From Forficula auricularia (Eukaryota > Arthropoda > Insecta > Dermaptera > Forficulidae), in NCBI GenBank assembly GCA_024734495.1, contig JALMQS010000070.1, positions 18,290,306 through 18,354,305 of the forward strand: 64,000 nt of DNA, given 5' to 3'. Each line of letters begins with the position of its first letter. The first letter of the stretch is position 1. This document shows, one piece after another, positions 54,123-64,000 of the stretch. Under the pieces are notes generated by a model. It made no database searches. It worked only from the letters and a program-made list of their open reading frames with translations, and was not told where the DNA came from. Both the position numbers and the translations under genes were made by a program.

Positions 54123-55361
54123 ATTTGTAGATTAATTTATAACTTATAAATATAAAAAATTAAACTAAATTAATTTTTTTTATTAATTCAACCAAATGAA
54201 TAATTAAATAAAATAATTATATAATTGATTTGAAAATAGATTCTATATCAAATGAATATAAATGATATAAGCTTGAATATTTGTTATTATAAATAAAAAA
54301 TATTCAAGTTTATATAATTTCTTGTCGTAATTAGATATTATTTTATTTAAAACAATTAATTTAACTATTCCACTATTTTACTCAAATAACAATATTTTCA
54401 TAATTTACTTATTGGTGCTTGGTTCAAATAGCGGCATCTTAACTATTAATAAATCTAGAGTCTGTCCAAAAATATGAGAATACTTAAAATATGTATATTA
54501 TTTATTCATATTGAACAGAGATCAGATTTCGCCATAATTAAATTCACCATCTATTCATATCAAATATAATTCGGGCAAAGAATTTTAAGTATGGTAAGTG
54601 AAAATAAATTGTGTATATAACAAATAAATGAGTTTTTATTAATTATTTATATTTAATTAATTAAAAAAATAAATAAATTCTTTTTAATTGTTTGATTAAA
54701 TAGAAAAATCTATTATTACGTGATAATTATTTTTTTGTTTGTTTTTTAAATAAATAGGTCATATATTAATTATTAAATGCTAATCGTAATGAATTTTTTT
54801 TTTGTTTAGAAACAAAACTATACTAGACAGAGATGTGAACTGGAGGGTCCTTAATTTAAATAAGAATGAACTTTCAACGGGAGGGGAAAAGGACCAGGTA
54901 TAATTAATCTGCCAAATGCAGGAGAGAAGACTTCCTTCCAAAACCATTACAACTTGAGTGATTTAAATCTCACAAAAAAAAATAAAAGAATTAATGGAAT
55001 TTAAATTCGACAAAGTTTAGAGTTTTTTTTTTTAACATTTTATTATTTCAGAAACCGATTCACTCCGTCAACTATGAGAGATGTCGATTGCTACAAATCA
55101 CATTGGTCTACAATTAATTAATATTTACTATATATTAAAAGAAAAAAACATATACGTATGCTCGCATCTGTGGTTTTTCACAATAAATAAGCGCTTGTGC
55201 AATTGTACTTATTGCAAAAATCCATCCATCCATCCATTTCTCGTAAATTAACTATTTACCATAATAATAAATTACTTTTTCCACTTAAAATTGAAATTAA
55301 TTTTGCAATAAATATTATTTTTCACAGATATCGACATCTATCGGCCAGATTACACAAATCT
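54123..55361. other. AT-rich stretch
   Basis: No gene recognised. (CATC)n at 55222-55238 is a minor simple repeat. Confidence 0.4.
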
Positions 55362-56145
55362 ACTATTATTAAACCAGCAAAAATTGTTTGTTTATATATT
55401 TGTTGGTATCTTAGTTATAATTTGAAAACGGATCTACCGATTTTGATGAAATCTACTCTATTAACAAGCTTTGAAGATGAGAAAACGATCTGGCTAGGTC
55501 TGGACCTCGACAAATTTAATCTTAATTGATCTATTTTCTTAATTAAAGTAATTATTGATAGATGAGAATCTCAATAAAAATGTTTGTTTACATTTTTTTC
55601 AATTATCTTTTATTTATTAATTGGTTTTTTAATTTTAAAACCCACTAATAGGTTATAGCAAATATTAATTTATTATATTAAAATTAGAAATTTTCTGTTT
55701 GTTTTTAATTAACAGGTGTCTAAATCATAACAAAACAGGTGTGTTTACAAATAAAGTGGTTGAAGTGGCTTTTTTTTATATAACTTCGAAACAAATCTTA
55801 TTTAATTTTATGTTTTTATTTCAGATCCTATACGATTATTTTTTTTATTATTATTTTCCTATTTATTTTTTTATAATGTTTATCAATATGAACGAATGTA
55901 GGCAAATTGGTGTACGAGTAAACAAATATACACATAATACGTGGACCACTAGAAAGCTAGAAATGCAAAAACTTGGTGAGGGGTGGGGTGGATGTGGGAG
56001 GTGCAGTTTTGGGGGTACGGGGGTGGGAGGCAAGGTTGGGGTGGGGTAGGGTGGAGTGGGGTATAGTGGTGGGGGCGAGGTGTGTTGTTTCGGGAGGGGG
56101 AGGTCAAGAGGTTACCGTGCATCGCTCGGTGGCTCCAGGTACTTT
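55362..56145 (+). mobile_element. non-autonomous Helitron-like element, about 0.78 kb
   Basis: Starts TCTACTATTATTAAACCAGC and ends just after the hairpin region TACCGTGCATCGCTCGGT with GGCTCCAGGTACT. It shares ACGGATCTACCGATTTTGAT, GATCTGGCTAGGTCTGGACC and a G-rich block (55976-56105) with 3452-4110. Frames over the G-rich block are not genes. Confidence 0.5.
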
Positions 56146-57124
56146 TCAGTTAATTCAGCCCTCAAGTTGATCTCAAAATAAGTGTTTGCTATCAAAATAC
56201 AAGCAACATGATTTTTCTATCAAAACAAATAGTATGGTTGTTGATAAATAAACATTACTTAATTAAAAATAATAATCATAAAAAAACATTTTGGCTCTGT
56301 TTATAAATTTAAAGGATATGATTTCTTTTAGCCTCCAAGATAAAATAAAATTAAAATAAAAGCATAAAAGTATTATATTTTAATTATCTTGAATAATATT
56401 AAGGGGTAAAAGAACAAAGATTTTTAATAGACATTTGCAATTTCGATAATAAGTGAAAGGTTATGTAAAAGACCCATTATGTACCGTAAATTGACGATTT
56501 TGAAGAAAATAATAATAAATAAATAAACTTTCAGTTTAAAAATCAATTTGTCTAAAAAAATATAAATTATTTATAAGTTAAAATTGAAATACGTGAAGTG
56601 ATTTGGTTTAAGTAGTTAATTAAAATTAATTATTTATATTTAATAATTGGATTATTATTGAATGGATTATTGGTTGTTATTATTATTATATAATAATCCT
56701 ATTAACTATCGCAAATGAATGAATAGGAAAATGTAGTTTATTCCATTATTACACAACAAAGAGAAAATCAAAGTAAAAAAACTATTTCTGAAATAATTAG
56801 AAATTTGTTTTTATTTAACAAATTCTGTTATTGATATTTCAAAGTCATTTGAATATAATATTTTTAAAAAATATTTCTAAAAATTGATATTGGATTTTTA
56901 ATTTTCTAAATTCAAAACGGTTTTAAGTGAAATTTTTCTAAAAAAAAAGTTAAACATATGTGCCAACTTTCAGCTTTCTTCAGATAAAATGCCAAATCAG
57001 CAAGGTATCGAGCCTTGAAAAAGTTTGCTCTGACGTCATCGGAACGCTTGTAAAGACCACCCAAATTAAATTTTGGGAGATTTACATAAGAGTAGCATAG
57101 TAAAATAGCCTTGTGAATACTTTG
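56146..57124. other. AT-rich stretch
   Basis: No gene recognised. A CTGACGTCATCGG site lies near 57031. Confidence 0.4.
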
Positions 57125-58985
57125 ACTAAGTCACGATAGAGAGTGTACACATTATCTAGTGAAAGTATTCATAAATTCATTTATTTATAAGTAATGAAGT
57201 TGTTGAAGTTAACCTATAATCGGAGTGGGTGCTCAATGCTGATACTTGAGAATGATCGCAGAATAATTCGAACGAAACGTCTTAGCCGATTATTATTATT
57301 TATTCGTTTTCAATAAATAATTATAATTAATTATGTGTGATTTAAATAAAAATTCAAATTTTAATCATTTGTTTATACTTAATCTGAATGATTTAGTCAA
57401 TGAATACATTAACTAGTGAGTGTATAGTACATTGACATTGTTTACACTTTGACTGTAACATATTTAAGAATTGCTCATTTAATAATATAAGATAAATAAT
57501 ATAGTTAGGTGAGTTGGTAATACTTTAATAAATCTAGTAAAATAAATAATTATTTTTAATTTTGAGAAATTTATAAAGCCTAGCGTACTAAAATAGCCTT
57601 ATCAATACTTTGATTAAGTCTCTATAGAGAGTGTATACATTGTCTAGTGAAAGTATTCATAAATTCATTTGTTTATACTTTGTCTGAATGATTTAATCAA
57701 TGAATAAATTGACTGGTGAGTGTATAGTACATTGACATTGTTTACACTTTGTAACATATATAAGAATTGCCCATTTAATATAATAAATTTTACATGAGTT
57801 CGTAATAGTTAATCAAATCTAGTAAATAAATAATTATTTCTAACAATGATTAATGTAGTCAATTTAAATAAAAATTCAAATTTTAATCATTTGTTCATAC
57901 TTTGTCTGAATGATTTAGTCAATGAATACATTGACTAGTGATTGTATAGTAGGTACATTGGGATTGTTTACACTTTGACTGTAACATATATAAGAATTGC
58001 TTAATTTAATATAATAAATATTATATTTAGGTAAGTTGGTAATACTTAAATAAATATATTAAATAAATAATTATTTTTAATAATGATTAATGACGACATT
58101 TTTTTTTTTAGGTGAATACTTTAATTAATTCTCGATATAGAATGTATACATTGTCTAGTAAAAGTATTCATAAATTAATTTGTTTATACTTTGTCTCAAC
58201 GATTTAATCAATGAATACATTAACTGGTGAGTGTATAGTACATTGACATTGTTTACACTTTGACTGTAACACATAAGAAATGCTCATTTAATATAATAAA
58301 TATTATAGTTAGGTGAGTTGGTAATACTTAAACAAATCTATTAAATAAATAATTATTTTTAATAATGATTATTGTCCTCATTTTATTTTTTTAGGTGAAT
58401 ACTTTAATAAATTCTCGATATAGAATGTATACATTGTCTAGTAAAAGTATTTATAAATTAATTTGTTTATACTTTGTCTCAACGATTTAATCAATGAATA
58501 CATTGACTAGTGAGTGTATAGTACATTGACATTGTTTACACTTTGACTGTAACACATAAAGAATTGCTCATTTAATATAATAAATATTATAGTTAGGTGA
58601 ATTGGTAATACTAAACAAATCTATTAAATATATAATTATTTCTAACAATGAATAATGTCGTCATTTTATTTTTTTAGATGAATACTTTAATTAATTCTCG
58701 ATATAGAATGTATACATTGCCTAGTAAAAGTATTAATAAATTAATTTGTTTATACTTTGTCTCAACGATTTAATCAATGAATACATTGACTAGTGAGTGT
58801 ATAGTACATTGACATTGTTTACACTTTGACTGTAACACATAAGAATTGCTCATTTAAATATAATAAATATTATAGTTAGGTGAGTTGGTAATACTAAATA
58901 AATCTATTAAATATATAATTATTTCTAACAATGATTAATGTCGTCATTTTGTTTTTTAGGTTAATTCAAAAAAATTTTATAGTGT
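57125..58985 (+). repeat. tandem array, about seven units of 230-300 bp
   Basis: Units share TATACATTGTCTAGTGAAAG, AATGAATACATTGACTAGTG, GAGTGTATAGTACATTGACA, TTGTTTACACTTTGACTGTA and AAGAATTGCTCATTTAATAT. The TTGACATTGTTTACACTT box recurs near 57435, 57735, 57960, 58247, 58527 and 58811. Later units also share TCATTTTATTTTTTTAGGTG, which looks like a splice acceptor. No open frame is conserved. Confidence 0.8.
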
Positions 58986-59702
58986 CATCGAGAAGAGGTA
59001 TATTTTTCGCAAATGACGATGCTGCTGCCATCTGGTGTAAGTAATGATTATTATTTTATTTTTTTGCAACTAAAATCCCACTTTTCTGATGTATTTCGTA
59101 TTATTATTTTTATTATTATTTTTTATTTTATCTAGGCTATCAATTGTAAGTGGGAATAGTGAAATTTATAATCGCTATCGTATGACTTGAGCGAGGTGAG
59201 TTCACTCGGTCACAGGTATAATAAAAATAAAAAGATGTTACCTACGTGAGCTATTAGAAATTTATGCTTCCTCAAGAACACTTAATATATCTTTAAATGA
59301 TTCATTAAATTGTCACCTTGTCTAACAAACATACATAAATAATAAATAAATAAATTGCATATAAAATGTCTATAGAGAGATTTTTTTATATCTGTATTTG
59401 TTTAAAATAATAATACCTACTAAATTGCAACCGGCTGGTTGTTTTACTTTTAAAAAAACTGTTTAGTGAATTATTTGCTGAACCATTCTGTGAAAAGCCT
59501 TATCAATCAATGCTAGGAAATGACGATCTCATTCGACATTTGCTCATTCATACTTTATCTAGTCATTGGAAATATCTTAAAGGATAAAACGAACAATTTT
59601 TGTATATACAGGGAATCCCGTATCACAACGATAAACCGTGAACAGGGGATAGGGCAAATTTACGACGAGTTTTCGAGATATCGATTTTATATATACTAAT
59701 AG
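58986..59702. other. spacer with possible ITm end
   Basis: No gene recognised. TACAGGGAATCCCGTATCAC at 59608 has the look of a TA-flanked transposon end, but no partner was found. Confidence 0.35.
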
Positions 59703-60495
59703 TACCTGGAACACACACAGAGATGCTCGGTAATTTTTTCATTCAGTTAAAAGCGATATATTACTCATTATTTATTTATTTGTTGCGTTTGGACCCTTGG
59801 GATCACGCAAAGCTTGATGTTTCTTTCTGGTTGGACCTTCCACGTCTCTATCTTTTTCCCGGAACGTGTTATCGAGTTCCATGGTCGGATGAGTGTGTTG
59901 ATGTTAAAGGTGCCCAGGTATGTATGGATTTTTCGGTGTTTTCTTCCTTGACTTCGTGATGGTCCGGATCCGCCAGAATCTGAATGCCCGGTTGCCACTC
60001 GAGGGTGGGTGGGTTGGTTACCACCTGGGGTAATCTTGTTTTTGCCTCTCACGATTCATGGTTGCTTGTTACGAAATTTTATCCTGCGCATGCGCGAGGT
60101 TTTGTAGAACCAGAGATTGTCAGTTTCTGGAGCCGAGGGGCCGGTTATTTATTATTTTCAAATAAATTCACTTTGCTTCTTGCTGGGATCGAACTGATGA
60201 AGTCTAGGTTGATGTTCTCCTAATCGGATTAGAAAAGTTGGTGATTTAACCGATATTATTTTTAATTTTAAAATTTAGGTAAAAAGGTCGATTTTTAATC
60301 TCAGCCAAAATAAAATAAATTGAAATAAAAATTCATTTAAATTTTTACGAACGTTTATTACATCCGCTATGGCCATCATGAAGACGTATCACTAGCCACA
60401 AAGTTTTGAAATTAATTGTAATTAAAAATAATTGAGTTTATATCGATGAGGCAGTCAAAAAAAAGAAGATAATTTACACTAATCTTTTTATTCAT

Positions 60496-60539
60496 AAAAC
60501 CGACGTTTCGGAGGCTATTCCCTCCTTCTTCAGGGTTTT
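60496..60539 (-). ncRNA. hammerhead ribozyme with loopless stem III, minus strand
   Basis: Minus strand: AAAACC pairs perfectly with GGTTTT as stem I; core CTGAAGA (position 7 is variable in hammerheads); extra A; stem II GGAGG-GAATAG-CCTCC; GAAA; C; GTC as cleavage triplet. Stem III is AC/GT with no loop, so a single RNA could not close it, but the ACGU palindrome could pair between two RNAs. The plus-strand copy at 60615-60660 has an extra A in the core (CTGAAAGA) and a weaker stem II. Confidence 0.65.
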
Positions 60540-60614
60540 GAAAAGTCAGTGAAGGGAAATCCATTGGAACTATTCAGAGGGATTGCTCGCATTGGATTTC
60601 CTTCACTGACTTTT

Positions 60615-60660
60615 CAAACCCCTGAAAGAAGGAGAGAATAGCCTCCGAAACGTCGGTTTT
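60615..60660 (+). ncRNA. hammerhead-like sequence, damaged
   Basis: The inverted partner of 60496-60539. Core reads CTGAAAGA, with one inserted A, and stem II is GGAG/CTCC with a larger loop. GAAACGTC and GGTTTT are intact. Confidence 0.5.
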
Positions 60661-60799
60661 ATGAATAAAAAAATAGTGTAAATTATCTTCTTCTTTTTTT
60701 GGACTGCCTCATCGATATCAACTCAATTTCACTTATCAGTCCGTCTCCAAAAATTACTCCAATCTTATTAAAAATAATATTAATATATAGGGAGGTTCT

Positions 60800-60880
60800 T
60801 TCGTTGACCATTTTAAATCCTGAAGAAGGAGATACGATCCTTCAAATTGATGGATTTTTTAAGAGAATGAAATTGATATT
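60800..60880 (+). repeat. decayed hammerhead-like motif
   Basis: AAATCCTGAAGAAGGAGATA, then ATCCTTCAAATTGATGGATT. AAATC/GATTT and AGGA/TCCTT pairings remain, but the CGAAA box is CAAA and the cleavage triplet is lost. Same family as the minus strand at 42195-42265. Confidence 0.35.
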
Positions 60881-61236
60881 CTAATAAATTATTTTGTAGA
60901 AAAATACCATTAATTAATTAAATTGGCAAATTCTAATATATATATATATATAAATATTTGTAATAATCAGTTTGTGGGATTTAAAATTGAAAAATCAATT
61001 AATTATTAAAAGGAAATTGAATAAAAATGTAATTATACATTTTTATCGAGACAACCACTTGTGAATAATTATTTCAATTAACAAAAATACAACTTAGCCG
61101 AAGATGAGACCGTGACAGCAGATCAGAAATGTCAACCCAAAAAAACACTAACCCGTGAATTTCATCCAAATTGTTAGAGCCGTTTTCGAGAAACAGAATA
61201 TATATATACAATAATTGCTCATCTAATAGATTAAAA

Positions 61237-61630
61237 GTGCTAGAGGCACCGAGCGATGCTCGGTAACTTCTTCCTTCAGTTAAAATCTTTATTTTAATAT
61301 TATTTTTAATTTAAAATTCTGATAAAAAGGTCGATTTTTATTTGAGAGCCGTTTTCAAATTAAAAAAATACAAATATATCTTATATAGTATTCGACCACT
61401 GTACCCCCACCTCCACCCTGCTCGACCCCACCCCCGAAACCTCGCCCTACCCCCGGATCCCCCACCACTGCCCCCACCTTCTGCACCCCCCACATCCACC
61501 ACATCCACCCCCGCTCCGCATCAAGATCGCTTTCTCATCCTCAAAACTTGTTAATAGAGTTTGTTTCATCAAAATCGTTAGAGCCGTTTTTAAAATAAAA
61601 AAAAAAATACAAATACTTATATATATATAT
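61237..61630 (-). mobile_element. 5'-truncated Helitron-like element
   Basis: The minus-strand 3' end is TTACCGAGCATCGCTCGGTG followed by CCTCTAG, the only copy in the window with a CTAG terminus as expected for Helitrons. The body contains a C/G-rich block (61400-61520) shared with 55976 and 3950. The frame 61342-61554, proline-rich on the plus strand, is a by-product of that block. Confidence 0.45.
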
Positions 61631-61639
61631 ATTTATATA

Positions 61640-62295
61640 CCTGGAAGACCGAGCTTTGTTCGGGTTTAGTTAATGCTTGACAACAACACACCACAATCAC
61701 AATAGTTTTTCAAGGCCTTTGAGAACAATTAGCCCAACCCATTGTCTGTCTGGGTACAATAGTAAAAAGGAAAACCTTTTTTAAACTCCAAGATTTGGAT
61801 CTGTCTACCTGAGAATAATTAATTTGATTACGAAAAAATCCATCAAAAACAATTTTGTCGAAGATGAGACCGTGACAGATCGAATTGTCATCCCAAAAAC
61901 CCCCTAAGCCGTGAATTTCATCAAAATCGGTAGAGCCGTTTTCAAAATAGAACTAAGATACAAATATATATATATATATATATACTATATATATAGGGTG
62001 GTCTCAATTCATGGTACAAACGCTAATAGTAGGTACAGGACATTGTAACAATGAGTTATTGTATAGGAATGTATAGTCGCAAGTGACGCGGTGAGGCGTA
62101 AACAGGGGAAATAACGGCTATACATTATACATACATTATACACTATATTACTATTACACTATACATTCCTATACAATAACTCATTGTTACAATGTCCTGT
62201 ACCTACCATTAAAGTTTGTACCATGAATACGGGACCACCTGTATATATATATATATAAACAAGTATACAATTTTTGCTCGTTTAATAAGAGTAGA
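61640..62295 (-). mobile_element. Helitron-like element, minus strand
   Basis: Starts on the minus strand at about 62295 with TCTACTCTTATTAAACGAGC and ends near 61640 after an AGCTCGGTCTTCCAGG segment. It contains AACGGCTCTACCGATTTTGA and is interrupted by the MITE at 61996-62241. Confidence 0.45.
61996..62241. mobile_element. MITE with 85-bp inverted repeats, TA-flanked
   Basis: AGGGTGGTCTCAATTCATGG and ACAGGACATTGTAACAATGA at the left are mirrored at the right (62155-62241). TA borders both ends and the centre is about 75 bp. Superfamily is probably ITm by its TA target. Confidence 0.75.
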
Positions 62296-63079
62296 TGAAA
62301 CAAAAAAAAATTGTAAAAAGACAATAATTTTGAGAATTTTTAATACATAGTAATGTAATATTTAATGACAGGGTTTCGTTATTAGGATATCAAAATTAAT
62401 TCAACCTTGTCAGTTTTATATACATGTATATATATAAAAAAATAAGTACAAACAACATATATTAAAGAGTAATTATTAATATTGATAAATTAATCATAAG
62501 AATTTTTTAATAATATTAATTACTGGATGTAAAATTGAAATCAATGTCATTTTGATTGGAGTTGATTTATCTTAAGACAAACACACACACACACACATAC
62601 AAACAGTTAAAGTATGAACAAATTGCTTGCTTGCTTGGATCCATTGGTCTGATCATTTATCTCTCTTGAATGCTGATCTTTTCCGCACTTTCACTTGTTG
62701 CTTGCGCTGTCTGGTTAATGGTGGTCCATCGGACTCAATGGCCTGAGAGATCAAAGGCAGATGAATCCGTGAGGTGGTCCACCCGGTGCGTACCGTTACC
62801 CCAAGGCTGCTGATTGCAACAAAAAAACGCTCTCTGTCTCGAAAACTTGTAATTATTTTGTTAATCGATCTTTGTGGGGGATATCATTGACGGGTAAAGT
62901 GCGTAATGTGTTGATGATAGGGTTTATTTTATTTTTTTTGTAGTTATATGGTTTTTTGTCTATGTAATTTCGATAATAACCCAAAAACAGATGGAAGGGA
63001 GAACGCTCTAAATTCAGAATAATACAAATACAAATAATATACGAACTTTAAGCTTACAAAAGTTATATATAATAGATCA
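62296..63079. other. spacer with CA microsatellite
   Basis: (AC)n at 62578-62598. 62630-62850 has mixed composition and could be host single-copy DNA; no exon is recognised. Confidence 0.4.
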
Positions 63080-63210
63080 GTGGTTCCCAACCTGGGGGCG
63101 ATCGCCCCCCAAGTGGGCGATTTGGTTTGTCAGGGGGGGGGCGATAATTTAGTAGGGCGCGATTGGGGGGCGATGAGTATTCAAAGAGGAAAAATTAAAA
63201 TACACTCACG
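63080..63210 (+). mobile_element. hAT-like left end
   Basis: CAGTGGTTCCCAACCTGGGG followed by GCGATCGCCCCCCAAGTGGG and several GGGGGGCGAT boxes is a typical hAT end. The right end is not seen. The hammerhead element is inserted just beyond. Confidence 0.5.
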
Positions 63211-63230
63211 TGCAAAGAAATGGAATTACT

Positions 63231-63531
63231 CTGAAGGAGACAATAAAAAGAGTAGTGTCTTCTGCTGGAATTATAAATTTTATTTATTTATAACGAGATT
63301 ATAGTTTTCGAGGGCTTTGCCTCTATCAGTCTATTACAAGTATTCACAGGAATTAATTTATGAATTCATAAATTAATTCCTGTGAATACATTGTAATAGA
63401 CTGATGAAGAGGGCGAAGCCTCTGAAACTATAATCTCGTTATAAATAAATAAATGTATAATTCCAGCAGAAGACACTCTTTATTGTCTCTTCAATTATAT
63501 AAAAATTCTGCTACTCTCGGCAAAAACTTCA
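63231..63531. mobile_element. retroelement with inverted hammerheads, 11-bp TSD
   Basis: Perfect 11-bp flanks ATGGAATTACT (63220-63230 and 63532-63542). Same ends as 53566-54110 (GAAGGAGACAATAAA at the left, CTCTCGGCAAAAACTTCA at the right), but the arms meet almost directly at the palindrome AATTAATTTATGAATTCATA. The plus-strand hammerhead (63391-63444) keeps CTGATGA and GAAA but has ATC instead of GTC and a weaker stem II. The minus copy (63339-63288) has lost two core bases. It is an older or inactivated copy. Confidence 0.78.
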
Positions 63532-63542
63532 ATGGAATTACT

Positions 63543-64000
63543 TCCTTGCGAGTTGTTAAATGTAATTTTCATTCTCAAATATAAATAATTTTATATTAAT
63601 TTTTTATAAAAAAATATTTAAATTTCTAATAAATTACCAAGAAACATACTGTTGTATTGTATTTCTTTAGAGTATTTTTTTCTTGATAATAATATAATTC
63701 TTTTTAATGCTAATATTTTGGAGTAGCAGGCGGTATGTCCTTTGATGCTGGAACATGCCTTATTTGACAATAGGATGGTGGTACTTTACAATTCACACTT
63801 TTTGAACCTCAATAAATTTAATTTATGTTTGTCATATTTTGGGTTAAGAGATTAAGTCCTGTCGGAAGGCTTTTTAACTGAAGGAAACACCAGATATCAA
63901 TAATAAATTCATTGATTGGGTTTTTCTAAATTTGGACTTTGCGTGGGAATTTTCCAAGAGGGTAATTTCTAGAAAATAGGCAGGCTTCAATATTTCGAAC
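63543..64000. other. AT-rich spacer
   Basis: No gene or repeat recognised before the window ends. Confidence 0.4.

Larger units (their letters stand above)
60433..60766. mobile_element. retroelement with inverted hammerheads, 12-bp TSD, empty site known
   Basis: ATTAAAAATAAT flanks it at 60421-60432 and 60767-60778. The related locus at about 42275-42300 (minus) has the same flanking sequence joined with a single copy of this string, so the insertion and its length are directly supported. Arms (about 60446-60565 and about 60590-60717) are inverted: ATCGATGAGGCAGTC, AGAAGATAATTTACACTA, then the hammerhead. A tail of about 50 bp (TCAATTTCACTTATCAGTCC) follows the right arm. Confidence 0.8.
59703..61222 (-). 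mobile_element. Helitron-like element, minus strand, with nested insertion
   Basis: On the minus strand it starts near 61222 (TCTATTAGATGAGCAATTAT) and ends after a degraded hairpin (ACCGAGCATCTCTGTGTGTG) with TTCCAGGTACT near 59703. It contains hammerhead-family flank sequence and the element at 60433-60766. 59780-60150 has higher GC and overlapping frames on both strands that I do not recognise. 60185-60230 (minus) has a tRNA-like AGTTCGATCCC B box. Confidence 0.35.

Noticed and set aside
55699..56170. Glycine-rich frames of 65-116 codons
   Set aside because: They arise from the G-rich block shared by the Helitron-like repeats, not from a conserved protein.
59723..60223. Frames of 78, 79 and 94 codons on both strands
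   Set aside because: They overlap antisense, no domain is recognisable, and the region is inside a repeat; codon use does not favour either strand.
61342..61554. Proline-rich 70-codon frame
   Set aside because: It is the complement of the same G-rich Helitron-like block.

Overview
The window reads as a stretch of an AT-rich arthropod nuclear genome made up almost entirely of transposable elements and tandem repeats. The eukaryotic and arthropod assignment rests on four things: an exon of a myoinhibitory peptide (MIP / allatostatin-B) precursor with W-X6-W-Gly-Lys-Arg repeats behind a canonical 3' splice site; mariner/ITm and hAT transposons; RTE-like and jockey/CR1-like LINE fragments; and hammerhead-ribozyme retroelements. 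I cannot fix the order. From memory, the WNRLSxxW peptide recalls tick MIP more than most insect MIPs, but this is a weak hint. Only one host-gene exon is convincing (4305-4459) and one more is possible (11973-12044). Most other open reading frames are transposon relics or chance.

Layout. 1-4.3 kb: dispersed repeats, a GC-rich island and a Helitron-like element. 4.3-5.0 kb: last coding exon of the MIP gene and its 3' region. 5.7-10.1 kb: two tandem arrays, one of eight units whose best-conserved part looks like a splice acceptor, 15 nt and a splice donor. 11-17 kb: a gutted ITm transposon, a possible terminal exon, a foldback retroelement, a hAT MITE, and three nested LINE fragments. 17.9-22.5 kb: a 4.5-kb foldback element with about 120-bp inner repeats. 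22.8-24.1 kb: a second foldback family carrying two identical tRNA-like genes head to head. 26.6-27.6 kb: an ITm transposase rebuilt as a giant palindrome. 27.7-35 kb: satellites, MITEs and an RTE fragment. 37.1-38.4 kb: a dead mariner. 38.5-40 kb: a foldback element with an expanded tandem array. 41-44.4 kb: a Helitron-like element full of nested insertions. 45-53 kb: LINE, LTR, hAT and foldback relics. 53.5-63.5 kb: three hammerhead-ribozyme elements, Helitron-like elements and a 280-bp tandem array.

The most interesting system is a set of five short retroelements (12543-12868, 42346-42713, 53566-54110, 60433-60766, 63231-63531). They share one plan: two inverted arms, hammerhead ribozyme sequence (intact or decayed) in the arms, a single-copy 3' tail, and target-site duplications of 11-15 bp. 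One of them has a paralogous empty site elsewhere in the window. The copy at 53.6-54.1 kb holds two apparently intact type I hammerheads, one on each strand.

Nothing here can be confirmed without searches. Family names are from motif recognition, and boundaries are exact only where a target-site duplication or matched termini are stated.
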